Origin: Eleusine coracana subsp. coracana | Lineage: Eukaryota > Streptophyta > Magnoliopsida > Poales > Poaceae | Direction of reading: 5' to 3' | Assembly (NCBI GenBank): GCA_032690845.1 | Contig: CM064430.1 | Coordinates: 53,045,882 to 53,109,881, forward strand | DNA: 64,000 nt | In this document: piece after piece, positions 24,312-34,568 of the stretch | Layout of the letters: every line of letters starts with the position of its first letter | How positions within the stretch are numbered: position 1 is the stretch's first letter | Program-made: the position numbers and the translations under genes | The notes under the pieces: generated by a model | What the model saw: the letters and a program-made list of their open reading frames with translations, nothing else | Told to the model about the DNA's origin: nothing | Databases searched by the model: none

Positions 24312-26479
24312 TCATGAATAAAAGCCATATGAGGAATGACCCTGTCCATGATAGGCACGAGAAAAAGAGCGAGGCTGAAAGTCAACAAAATCATCATAAA
24401 AAGCATCCCTAGTCAACTCAGCTTGCTTCCTCTTAATCCTCTTACGCCTAAAACAGAATTCATCCAAGTGGCCCTTGCGACCACAAAACATGCAAATGTA
24501 GACACCCTTAGGATTAGGCTTGGTTTGCATTGCAGGGTTGGGTTTTGGCTTCTCTGCTTGCTTTGGGTTGAAGGAGGATTTTGAATTGGGTGGATAGTAT
24601 GTGTCAGTGGGTTTAATGGTATTTTCCTCATCATTGTAGCTGGAGCTAGATACAAACTTACCCACATTCTCACTCTCCTTGTCACACCTCTCAAATCCCA
24701 AACCCAAGTTATAGGTTGATCTAGAAGCACTCTCCTTCACTCTTGCCAAATCACTCTCAATCTTCTCTTAACTCACTAGGGTTCTCTGGAGCCTAGACAC
24801 AAGATAGTCATTTTCCTGAACAAGGGCTTTGTTTTCCTCCCTAGTGATTACAAGCTTGTCCTAAAGAGAGACACACACCTCACAAGGTGGTGGAAGGACC
24901 TTAGAGCGAGTCTCATGAAGCAACTTGGACTCAAGCTCTTTGACTTTGAGGGACTGAGCTTCCAACTCATCTGTGAGCTTGGGCACTTCTGACATGCACC
25001 CAAAAGAGTTGGTCTAGCTTTGAACTCATCAAGCTCCTTGAGGGCACTCTCAAGCTAACTGGCAACTTGAGCATGCACACTCTCTCTCTGTGCAAGATCA
25101 CTCATCACAACTTGACAAGACTCACACTCAACAACAATGTCCTCATGAGCAAGCTTGGACCTAAGCGAAGCAATTTTAAAATCAGCACTCTCCAACTTAG
25201 ACTTAAGCTCTCTACTCTTACGAACAGCACTGCGAAGCTTATCATCTTGCAAAAGCAGAACATCGCGTAAATGATCAAGTTCAGAAGAGAGCTCATCAAG
25301 AGTGGGAGGTACCTCGCTTGTGTGGGAGTCGGATCCAGAGTCGGTGTCGTGGTCGTTCTTTGCCATGAAGCAAAGTCCGGTGAAGTCATCCTTCCTCTTG
25401 ACTCGTGGCTTTTCAACCTCCTCCTCCGAGCTTGTAAGGCCTTCGCTTGATGTGAGGTCAACATCGCTCAAGACGGCAACACAGGCGCGTGCAATGGCCT
25501 TGGCAAACTTCTTGGAGTTCTTGCCCTTCTTGTAGAAGCGGTTCTTCTTCTGCTTGAAGTCTTCAGTGTTGTTATCATGGTACCCAGCCTTCTTATTCTT
25601 CTTAGGACAATCAGCGATGAAGTGTCCCGGGTCACCGCACTCGAAGCAGGTTCTTGAACCACCTCCTCTTCTCTCCTTCTGGTTGTTGTAGAACTTCATG
25701 AACTTCCTTGTGAGCAAGTACATCTCCTCATCAGGAATGCACTCCATCTGTTTATCGGAAGCTGCAACAAGAGAAGACAAAGCAAACTCTAAGGAAGACT
25801 TGTCAAGTGAGGGGTTAGTTCTATAAGAAGCATCACTGTGACTAACCTTCTGAGAGCTAGAAAGCAAAGCCATGCTAGAAGCAGGAATAGCAAGATTAGG
25901 ATGAGATTTCCTAGACAGTTCATGAGATTTCAGCTTGCTATACAGTTGCTCACAGTTCAAGGTGTTGAAGTCAGCAATTTCTTCTAGAGCAACAATTTTA
26001 ACCATTCAAACATTTTCATCAAGTGAGTACAACAGTTGTTTAGCTCTATTATTGTCATTGTACACAAGGGTACCATAAGCCCGCAAGTTGCACACAATTG
26101 CCTCAAACCTACGAAAAGTGTCATCTAGTGACTCGCCCGGTTTTTTAGCAAAGGTTTGATACTGTCTATTGTAAGAATTCTTACGCATAGACTTGACCTG
26201 GTTGGTACCCTCATGGTAAGTACAGAGCTTAACCCAAATAGCATGAGCAGTGTTAAGGTGTGCAACCCTATCATGTTCACTCCTACCAAGTGCAGAGAGC
26301 AGAATATTGACAGTTTTGGAGTTGTTCTCATACCTGACTAACTCACCTGCAGAAGCAGTGTTCAGGTCTTGTGGTATAGCATACTCTTGATCAACAATCT
26401 CCCAAATTGCACGTCCTTGACTCAGCAGATACGCCTTGGTCCGTGACTTCCAGTAGGGGAAGTCCTCTCCATCGAACAT
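24312..26479 (-). pseudogene. Copia gag region with two CCHC knuckles, interrupted
   Basis: The gag start (26479) opens MFDGEDFPYWKSRTKAYLL, typical of copia capsid, and meets a stop at 26006. The frame continues immediately at 26005-25055 and contains a CX2CX4HX4C zinc knuckle (CFECGDPGHFIADC). Further stops follow in 24750-25054. A separate open piece (24749-24312) holds a second CX2CX4HX4C knuckle (CMFCGRKGHLDEFC). The open pieces are now separated by stops. Confidence 0.88.
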
Positions 26480-26552
26480 CCATAGCTTGACAGTATGCTT
26501 CTCTATGTCGCCTTCGGATCACAAAACCGGTGAAGGTCAACTAGTGATCAAA

Positions 26553-26568
26553 CCAGCTCTGATACCAA
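26553..26568 (-). other. Primer binding site (initiator tRNA-Met)
   Basis: Read on the minus strand, the bases just inside the right (5') LTR are TGGTATCAGAGC, complementary to the 3' end of plant initiator tRNA-Met, with one or two bases between LTR and site. This is the normal priming site of copia elements and fixes the element's orientation. Confidence 0.93.
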
Positions 26569-26569
26569 T

Positions 26570-28363
26570 TGAAGGACCGAGAAGGCGACTAGAGGGGGGG
26601 TGAATGGAAGCCAATCAAAATTCTCCAAGATAACTTAGCCTATATCCAAAAAACAACCCGAAGCAACCTCCGAACTGATCACCAAGACTAAACACACCAA
26701 CTCGTGGTGTACTAGCCCTAGAAGTGATCAACCACATCAAAGGAACACAACAGAAACAAAAAGGGAAGAAGTAATGCTCAATAGTTCAGAACTAAACACC
26801 CATCGGCAGTGCCGGTTGGCATCGGCAGTGCCGGTCACGCCTATCGGCAGTGCCGGTGCGCATCATCGGCAGTGCCGGTCCCACCTATCGGCAGTGCCAG
26901 TGCGAGATGCAGTCTCACTGGAATCTACAGACTAGTCCAATCGGCAGTGCTGGTCCTGGTCATCGGCAGTGCCGGTCGACCCCCGACAGAACAGAAAAAC
27001 TCTCGGGATCTTCTCAAATCTTCTCCAAAACTCAATCAAACAAACTCCAAATGATGCGATTTTTGGACCAGTGAATCCTCATCACATCACGACCCTAATC
27101 CTAGGAGATCAACTCAATTGGCTCAAGAAATCATCACAAATTTTAGATCTCGTGCCAAGAACACCAAAAAGGGGAAACTTGAGAAATCCTTTAAATCGAA
27201 GGAGCTAGAGCTATTGATTCGATCAAGGATCCATAAAGGATTATTGTAGCTCATCCTAGCAACAAGTTTCTCAAGAAATCCGGGCCAAAAACTCGTCCAA
27301 AAGTGAGATCGAAAATCACCACGAAAATGCTTTTGGAAATAGGAAAAAGGGAATTTCGAGATTCAAGTTAAGAGGGAAATCTTGAGCACGAAAATACTTC
27401 TCATATCATAGAAAGGTTCTTACAAGATCCATAGGTACAAGGTTAGAAAGCCACCCTCTTCCTCCCACTATTTTAAAGAGCAAGAGATATCTCTCACACA
27501 CCCACTACTCTCCTCTCAAATATGAAGTCCTCTCCTAGCACTTTGAATAGAATCCTAACACAAGGCTAATGGAAGAGAGTCACCTCTCCCACTAGCCACA
27601 CCTCTCCTTATATAGGCCTAGGGTCTATTATCCACATGACCACTCTACCCTTGACCTACATAACACATCCACCTACCACCGGGGGCATAACCGTCCATCT
27701 TTTTCTTCATCGCCCGAATGCCATCGGACGCTTCACGTCTTTGCTTTATCTTGAAGCAAGCTCTGTGATGGTGCCACGTGCACCACCAAACACCACCACC
27801 GGTTTTGAGGCCCAAACCGGGAAACCGTCTTGCACGCTTCTCAAAGCATGACTTCTCAATGTCGACATGTGTCACCTTGTCCCGTGATCCTGACCACCGG
27901 CAAGTCTCTCCTAGTCCCTGTCCATCGGACCCCCTTGTCACTTGCACCGGCATCCCGTTCACCTTGACTTGGTCAACATGCCGTCTTCATCACCACCACG
28001 GTTTTGAGGCTCAACCGCGAAACCGTCCGTGCTTCTTGTCTCTCCACGTGTACGGTGTGGATCACCCTTGACTTCACCCGGTATCCCGATCGTCTGGCCC
28101 CAAGTCCCCTACTTGTGCCCGATCCTCTCGCCGTTGACCGCTAACTTGACTCTAGTGACCTATACATCATGAGACAAGCAAACACATTTCCCATCTCCTG
28201 CAATATCACCAATATCTCTACCAACTCCGGTTAGTCATAACCATGATATGCAAACCTATGCAATCCCTAGATTCCTGCATTTCAACTCAAACACCAAATC
28301 CGCTCATGTCAATTACTCATCACAAATATAGTAAACCATGACACATATCCACATGGTTTCTCA
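26570..28363 (-). repeat. 5' LTR of the copia element
   Basis: This is 1794 bp and is the upstream LTR for the minus-strand element. It contains the TATATAAG box at 27614-27607 and seven copies of the ATCGGCAGTGCCGGT-like motif at about 26802-26977. Confidence 0.95.
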
Positions 28364-28467
28364 AAGCTACGGAATTGCTGATTGAAATGGAAAAAAATTC
28401 TATACGAACGGTTCGCAAAATGCTCCTGTGTGTACCGGACCCGGATGACCAACACGTGGACCTCATG

Positions 28468-28653
28468 GGAGATCGAACGCCCACAGATGCTCGGCTGCAT
28501 GTCCTGCGCTTTGCACGGCTTGGCTGCATCCAAGCTCGCTGCTCCCTCCTATGCGCATACGGCTCCCCAGGTATTCAGCCACCGGCGGCGCTTCCACATT
28601 CGTTGTCTATGGCTGCCACCTTTACAAGGGCCAACGAACAGAAACAACCTCCC
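28468..28653. repeat. Inverted repeat arm 1
   Basis: This arm and 30031-30240 are inverted copies. Each runs from 'gagatcgaacgcccacag' through 'acggctcccca.gtattc.g', 'ccaccggcggcgcttcca' and ends near 'ccaacgaacagaaac'. They are clearly diverged and include small gaps. I do not recognise the sequence. Confidence 0.8.
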
Positions 28654-28987
28654 ATGCACCTCGTCGTCAATCATGGTATAAGCACCAAAATCATGTAGAT
28701 GTTGATCATCCACTGGTAGGTTGCCGGTAAATTTGATGATTGGTTCAACAAGGACCGTCCTTGCTCCTCTGTCGAGTTTAACATCGTGGTCCGATCATAT
28801 TGCATTAACATCATCTTTAATTACAGTACTATAGTTTTATGCTTCAGTCCTTGGCTCCTTACAACTATCGTCCATTAGAAAATTATTACATTCTGATTTT
28901 GTTCCAGATCATGAGAATAAATGACAAACTCTTTTAGGTAACTTGCATGCAGATGGCTGTAGGGGAGCACCTGAGAGAGAATGCTTG

Positions 28988-29875
28988 TTTTTTTTTCTCG
29001 AACACACAAGAAAGCTGCATGTCATTATATTAAGAAGAGAAATAAATCGGTCCGGTATGTGTGCGTCGTTTAGTTACATTCGCGCCTGAGATAAATTTTA
29101 TAACCCGCAGCCAAATATGGAACCTATAAGAGCTGCCTTAATTTTTTGGCGCCGGCTCTGGCCCAGGCTTGGGCCTCCTCCTTAATCTCTTGGACCAGAT
29201 GTTGGACGTGAGGCTACTGTGTATCAAAGACAACTCCATTTCAGTGTTTCCAGATCTCCCACGCGACCAAGATCACCAGGGTGTTGAATGCCTTGCGTTG
29301 ATCCTTATCAAGTCTTCTTGCCGAACGCCCCCACCACAACTGAAAGGATTCATCATGCGCCACCAGCGCTAGCTGGCCCATTCCGACCCATGACAACATG
29401 AGGAACCAGACCTCCCGCGTGAAGACGCAAGATAGCATGATGTGGTTAATATTCTCAGCTGATTGATCACAAAGAGAGCAAGAGTCCAGGTGTGGGAGGC
29501 CACGACGTTGTAGGCGGTCCGAGGTCCAGCATCGGTTCCAAAGCACCAGCCATACAAAGAACTTACCTTTTAGCGGTGCCCAGAAACGCCAAAGACGCTT
29601 ATGCGGCTTGAAGGTGACCCCTCCAATCATGAAGCAATCATAAGCTGATTTCGTGGAAAATTTGCCTGATGCCGCTGGCAGCCATTTATGTTCTCAGACT
29701 GGCCCTCCTGGATGATTGCCTGGTCCACCGCATCACAAAGTTGTAGCAGCTGCCAGGTTGCCGGTACTGAAAGCCCCCCGATGACATCATTGATCCAGCT
29801 GTGGTTGTGTAGTGCGTCCCTGACAGTGTGCCTCCGCCATCCTCGACGTCGAACCAAGGGCTTGTGAAGTGCCTA
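28988..29875 (-). mobile_element. 5'-truncated LINE (L1-type) fragment
   Basis: On the minus strand the segment ends in a poly(A) tail (nine T's at 28988-28996 on the plus strand). A 3' end with 'ttaatataatgaca.gcag' fits many grass LINEs. The coding part (about 29857-29241) has the zf-RVT domain found at the C terminus of plant LINE reverse transcriptases: KGKFFVWLVLWNRCWTSDRL followed by LDSCSLCDQSAENINHIMLSC, with CX2C and HX4C spacing. The reverse transcriptase itself is missing and the frame is broken near 29630. I found no convincing target-site duplication. Confidence 0.85.
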
Positions 29876-30030
29876 ACTCATGAGTTCTAGGAATTTCTTC
29901 CCTTGCCATCATCAACTGCTTTCATTTAGCTCCTACCTCACATTTCTTCGATGTTGCTGCAGGGAGGAGAAGCCCAAGGAGAAAAAGGAGCAGCTACACC
30001 CTGCAGTTGTGGGAGGGCTACGCAAGATTC

Positions 30031-30240
30031 GGAGGAAGACGTTTCTGTTCGTTGGCGCTCCTGGCAGCGGCGGCGGCAGTGGCCGGCGGTAGATAATGGA
30101 GCTGGAAGCGCCGCCGGTGGCCGAATACATGGGGAGCCGTGTGCGCAGAGGAGAAAAGATGAGTTTGGACTTTGGACGGAGCCGAGCTGTGGGCTGCGCA
30201 GGTCATGCGGGAGCCAAATGGCTGTGGGCGTTCGATCTCC
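30031..30240. repeat. Inverted repeat arm 2
   Basis: Reverse-complement partner of 28468-28653. Immediately to its right (30249-30350) is a segment that is a direct copy of the DNA split by the copia insertion (17684-17752 plus 28364-28390): 'aggcatttgcaagagtag', 'ttttcaacgag', 'ctaccaagctac.gaatt.ctgattgaaatg'. Confidence 0.8.
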
Positions 30241-30539
30241 TACGGACGACTTAGGCATTTGCAAGAGTAGTTTTCAACGAGAAAAAGAAAATCTGGGATA
30301 CTTGTGGTGGAAACGTCTCCTACCAAGCTACCGAATTACTGATTGAAATGCTTGGACGAGTCTCTCTCTCTCCACAAAAATAAAATAAAATAAAAGGTTT
30401 CACTGCAATAGAAAGCTTCGGTTTCATACACCCAAATGTTTGACCTTCAATGTCTTTTTACATATTCCATTCCAAAATGGGACAAGTACATTTTTTTCTC
30501 AAAAAGTACTTTTCTTTCTAAAGACAAAAAAGAGATGAG

Positions 30540-30650
30540 TTTTTTTTTTTGAAAATAAGATAGAAGCGCTGTCACTCATTAAGATAGAAGATAAAGCCAA
30601 TACATCCTAAGATTACAAAGTCTAACCTGACAGTAGTGTCAAGCTCGAGA
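30540..30650 (-). mobile_element. LINE 3'-end remnant
   Basis: A T-run (about 30540-30550) is followed by 'gaaaataagatagaagcgctgtcactcattaa', a pattern typical of the 3' ends of grass non-LTR elements read on the minus strand. No coding sequence remains. Confidence 0.5.
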
Positions 30651-30828
30651 TTGTGCAGATTAATCTAGTGCGTGCTAGTAATCTTAGGACCAATATTAAT
30701 AATTCAGCACCATCTCACCAAACAATAAATAAATCATAGGTAATAAAGTATATAGAGGAAATCTTATTATTCCTTATTTACGGTGGCAAGAACAGATATA
30801 TTAAACTTGCTAATTACAAAAATGACTA

Positions 30829-32862
30829 TCATCTGCCGATCGAAAGCTCAGAAATGGAACCTACGCTCGTGGATGACATGCATGACACCACATTCTGGTT
30901 CAACCCTGTCCCATATATCCTATCCATCAAGGTGAAGTCGAGGTAAGCTGGTGACATGTCCGGAAGGATCATGTCGCCGTCAAGGTACCGCGTGACCTGA
31001 CGCATGGTTGGCCTCGCATTGGGTAATGGGTGCAAGCATAATAGCGCAAGCTTTAGTACAAGAGAGACCTCTTCAGGGTTATACCCATCTGGAATCCTCG
31101 GGTCGATGGCGTTGATGATCGAACCCTTGCGCCAATACTCCATTATCCGATCAACGAGCACAACACAATTGTTGTGTTCATCGTGCTCAATAGGCCTTCT
31201 TCCACAGGTGACCTCCAGAAGAAAAGCCCCAAAAGCAAAGACGTCGGTTGCCGGAGTTGCCTTCCCAGTGTGGCCCAGTTCAGGGGCTAGGTACCCCATA
31301 GTGCCCACAACATGTGTAGTATGAGCATCGTCTCCGTGGTCGTACAACCTCGCGAGTCCAAAATCTCCTAACCGTCCGTTCATTTCAACATCAAGGAGCA
31401 CATTGCTTGCCTTAACATCGCGATGAATGACAACTTGTTCCCAATCCTCATGGAGATACAGTAGACCGGACGCCACTCCTCTAATGATGTGGAATCTGAG
31501 AGACCAATCCAACGGGCTCTTGCTTGGGTCGTATAGGTATTTATCGAGGCTACCGTTTGGCATGTAATCGTAGATCAAGAGAAGCTCACCTTTGCGGCGG
31601 CAATAGCCGAGTAACGGCACAAGGTTGCGGTGCCTAAGTCGTCCCATACTCGCAACCTCAGCGACAAACTCCTTCATGCCCTGCCTGGACTCATGGGACA
31701 CCTTCTTCACCGCAACCTGTATGTTGGGTTTGCGGAGAACGCCCTTGTACACACTTCCAAATCCTCCTGCGCCGAGCAGCTGCTTGTCACTGAAACCCGT
31801 GGTGGCATGGAACAAATCCTTGTACGAGAACCGGTGCGGCCCGTATGCAACCTCCCAGTCCTCATGTATCTCCGCGTACTTGATCCGCCGCCGCACCAAG
31901 GTGTAGATCACGATCCCCACTGAGAACACCACCGTCGCTGACGCTATGGGCAGCACGATCTCCAACACCTTCGATCTGGGCTTGGGCCCAGCGGGAGGCA
32001 AGTTTGGAAGCTCTGCGATGTTCAGCGCCGGGGCCGGTCCGTCCAGCGCGAAGCTCCAGCCGGCCACGTAGTGGCGTGAGAAGAGGATGCCCGTCGCTGC
32101 GGAGAACCCAACATACGCCGTGCTTTGCACCACTTCGGACAGGTTCACAGTAGTCTGCAGCAGCGGCTTCTTGGGCCTGGCTAGTCCCAGAGGGGCCATG
32201 GTCACAGTGAGCTGCGTGGCCACGCCATCGTAGTCCACCCATGCTTGCATGGCCTTTCGGTTGACCAGGCTCAGGTTCCTGAACTGCCCGGTGCCGTCGT
32301 CGTAGTAACCGGCGTTAGCAGTAACGTGTGACTTCAAGCTGTTGATGTCGACGCCAACGTGATTGCCGTTGGGGTCAAATAGCTCGGTGTTGAAGAGAGT
32401 GTCGAACTCAACGGCGAATACGTGATTGCTCTGGTTGCCGTCGTTGTTGTCATTGAGGAGGCCCAAGTACTTGCTCGTCATAGCGGTGGACAGCACCGCC
32501 CTGTTCGCAGCGATGAAGAAGGCGAAGCCATGGGTGCTCCGGTCGGGGTACGGCCCGAAGATGGCGAACACGAAGGTGGTCGAGAAGGACCGGGGGGCGC
32601 TGCTGTTCTGGCCATCTTGTTGGAAAGGCAACGGAGATGGATGGAACGCGTGGCCCTTCATCTGGATGCTGCCGTTGGTCAGCATCAGAAGGCCGTTCGG
32701 CGTAACCGTGGCTGAGCCGTCGAGGGTGAGGTTCGCACCCTTGAAGCCATTGTAGATGAACGGTCTGCCATCGCCGTCGGCAGCTGCGACTGCTGTGATG
32801 CAGCGATCAGCAGGCAGGACGAGGAGGAGCAGAGTAATTAGGTAGAGATGATGAAACATCAT
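30829..32862 (-). CDS. L-type lectin receptor kinase (subtype A), intact
   Basis: Intronless, 677 aa from the Met at 32862. The frame extends to a Met at 32931, but the later pair of Mets directly precedes the hydrophobic signal peptide (MMFHHLYLITLLLLVL). Numbered from 32931: a legume-lectin domain at 57-296, with the metal-site region VEFDTLF...NHVGVDIN, a Pro-rich hinge, a transmembrane helix at about 323-346, and a kinase at 382-650. Kinase motifs are GAGGFG (387-392), Lys409 in VAVKK, HRDVKASN (503-510), DFGLAR (523-528), GTMGYLAPE and a C-terminal SIGR. All residues needed for a Ser/Thr kinase of the RD class are present. L-type LecRKs act at the plasma membrane as receptors, several in pathogen or extracellular-ATP sensing. 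The ligand here is unknown. It is the closest match for the pseudogene at 15.7-17.6 kb. Confidence 0.96.
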   Translation of the reverse strand: MMFHHLYLITLLLLVLPADRCITAVAAADGDGRPFIYNGFKGANLTLDGSATVTPNGLLMLTNGSIQMKGHAFHPSPLPFQQDGQNSSAPRSFSTTFVFAIFGPYPDRSTHGFAFFIAANRAVLSTAMTSKYLGLLNDNNDGNQSNHVFAVEFDTLFNTELFDPNGNHVGVDINSLKSHVTANAGYYDDGTGQFRNLSLVNRKAMQAWVDYDGVATQLTVTMAPLGLARPKKPLLQTTVNLSEVVQSTAYVGFSAATGILFSRHYVAGWSFALDGPAPALNIAELPNLPPAGPKPRSKVLEIVLPIASATVVFSVGIVIYTLVRRRIKYAEIHEDWEVAYGPHRFSYKDLFHATTGFSDKQLLGAGGFGSVYKGVLRKPNIQVAVKKVSHESRQGMKEFVAEVASMGRLRHRNLVPLLGYCRRKGELLLIYDYMPNGSLDKYLYDPSKSPLDWSLRFHIIRGVASGLLYLHEDWEQVVIHRDVKASNVLLDVEMNGRLGDFGLARLYDHGDDAHTTHVVGTMGYLAPELGHTGKATPATDVFAFGAFLLEVTCGRRPIEHDEHNNCVVLVDRIMEYWRKGSIINAIDPRIPDGYNPEEVSLVLKLALLCLHPLPNARPTMRQVTRYLDGDMILPDMSPAYLDFTLMDRIYGTGLNQNVVSCMSSTSVGSISELSIGR

Positions 32863-34568
32863 GCTGAGTGAGTGCAGGATATGAAATGCGTAGTGGCCGT
32901 TCTCTTGCTCGGAAGGTTTTGCCTTGAGCAATAAACTGATAGTGGGTTACGGTCGAGATACATGCTTTTGAAATTTGTAGGTGTTTGTGTGGGGAAAAAT
33001 TCAGGGGTTGTTGTGGACTTGTGGCGCGTTAGTATCGTCGTCTATCAGGTTGTTCTGAACGTGACCCAAAAGAAATGTTGTCCGGTTCGACAAGCCCACT
33101 AATACAAGCTGACCTGGGCGCCGTGCCGCTGCAATCGCTGGACATGGCCAAAAGGGTAGACGACTAAGCATTGAAACTACTGGACATGCATGGAATTGTA
33201 GTTTTGTAATAGACACTGATTGCTCGTCTACATGATTTAAACTAGGCGCTTTTGATGTTTGATCTCTCGTGGAATTCAACGTTGAAGAGCAAGGCTCTGT
33301 CACCCTCATGATCTGACTATTGTTAGGTTTGGAACCAAATATTTTGTCTCTGTTCATGTATGATTTGACCGGTGATGGATCTATACTTGTATTTTGACCT
33401 AGACTTGTATTTTAGGGCATGTCAAAAAAAAGTTTAAAGAATTGCTATTGCTAAAAAATTAAACTCATGACCTTTAAGTATTTGAACTAACCATTAGCTA
33501 ATAAACCAATTAAGCTATGCTTCTTTCAATAATTTTAGTTAACAAAATATTTTATTTATATCCATTCTACATCTATACAACTTATTAATTGAGGTGAGAT
33601 CGTCTAGACCATTTTTTTCGTGTTCAGATGTGTCCGTAATGTTGTTGTATTTAGTTTGTATCCTACAATGATTTACCAATCAGTTTGAATTGTTTTTGAA
33701 CCATTTTCTAATCCTTTATTGAATTGGACTCTAATTTTAATTCGATATTTTATACTAATAATAATTAATCATCTATATTGCTTTAGCATCATATTTTGAA
33801 TGAAAATTAATAACAAGAAGTCCAATAATAACTCACTCCAAAATTATTTATAATAAATATTCTTTTTAAAACTCAAAAAGATAAAGTAAAATAAAAATAG
33901 AGCAAATACTCAAGCTAAAAAAATTGATTAATTAAAAATCTTTTACAGTTATAAAAAATATTCTAACCATAAATTTTTTTAACAAAGACCCATGATAACG
34001 CATATTTTATTTATATCCATTCTATATTTTATATATTAATATTTATCTAAATCTAGGGTATGTCATGCATACTCCCTAGGTCCACCTCTATCACGGAGTA
34101 AATTGGTGAGTCAAGTTGGGATACAATCCAAACAAGCCATAAACTATTACTCCTTCCGTTGATTTTATTTTACACTACACTATAGGTGGTGCAGCTCAAA
34201 ATCGAATTCCAAATCTTATCCTAATGTTTGTCCTCGTTTATAAATAGTATATAATATAAGCAAAAAAGAGGAAGAAAATAATAGGGTCTAGAAACTGCTA
34301 TACAGAGAAACTTCTAAATAAATAAAAATATAACAGTCTATTACGTGCATCTTAGAGTGCAAGTGGTCATTGAGATCTACTCAAATGGACGGTTCATAGC
34401 TATTTCAGACTACTTTAAAAACTCCGATCCCTCATCACATTATTTTGCACACATTGCGATGCTTGATTGCTTATACTCATTTCAACTTGTGAAGTATCAG
34501 ATAAGGGCTGCAAAAAACATACTCAAAGTGACAAAGCAAAGTGATTCGGATTACAAGCACTACCCGGA
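32863..34568. other. Intergenic between two LecRK genes
   Basis: The left part is the 5' flank of the 30.8 kb LecRK. From about 33360 to 34340 the DNA is strongly AT-rich and looks like old transposon sequence, without clear termini. Near 34100-34140 it shares 'caagttgggatacaatccaa' with a similar run near 3905-3935. No gene is seen. Confidence 0.45.

Larger units (their letters stand above)
17753..28363 (-). mobile_element. Ty1/copia LTR retrotransposon, Sirevirus-like
   Basis: A 10.6 kb element on the minus strand. Two long terminal repeats (17753-19524 and 26570-28363) start TG and end CA in the element's orientation. The flanking 5-bp target sites are AAGTT (17748-17752) and AAGCT (28364-28368), one mismatch apart. 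The related segment near 30330 ('ccaagctaccgaatt') looks like the empty target. The primer site next to the right LTR matches initiator tRNA-Met, and a purine tract abuts the left LTR. The coding order gag, protease, integrase, RT, RNase H is that of copia. Long LTRs, a gag with CCHC knuckles, and the pol sequence suggest the Sirevirus (Opie/Ji) lineage. Several stops and frameshifts make it non-autonomous. Confidence 0.95.

Noticed and set aside
26553..26568. tRNA-like sequence
   Set aside because: It is the tRNA-complementary primer binding site, not a tRNA gene; no cloverleaf is present.
26802..26977. Regularly spaced short repeats resembling a CRISPR array
   Set aside because: They lie inside a retrotransposon LTR of a plant genome, have irregular spacing, and the same cluster occurs in the other LTR.
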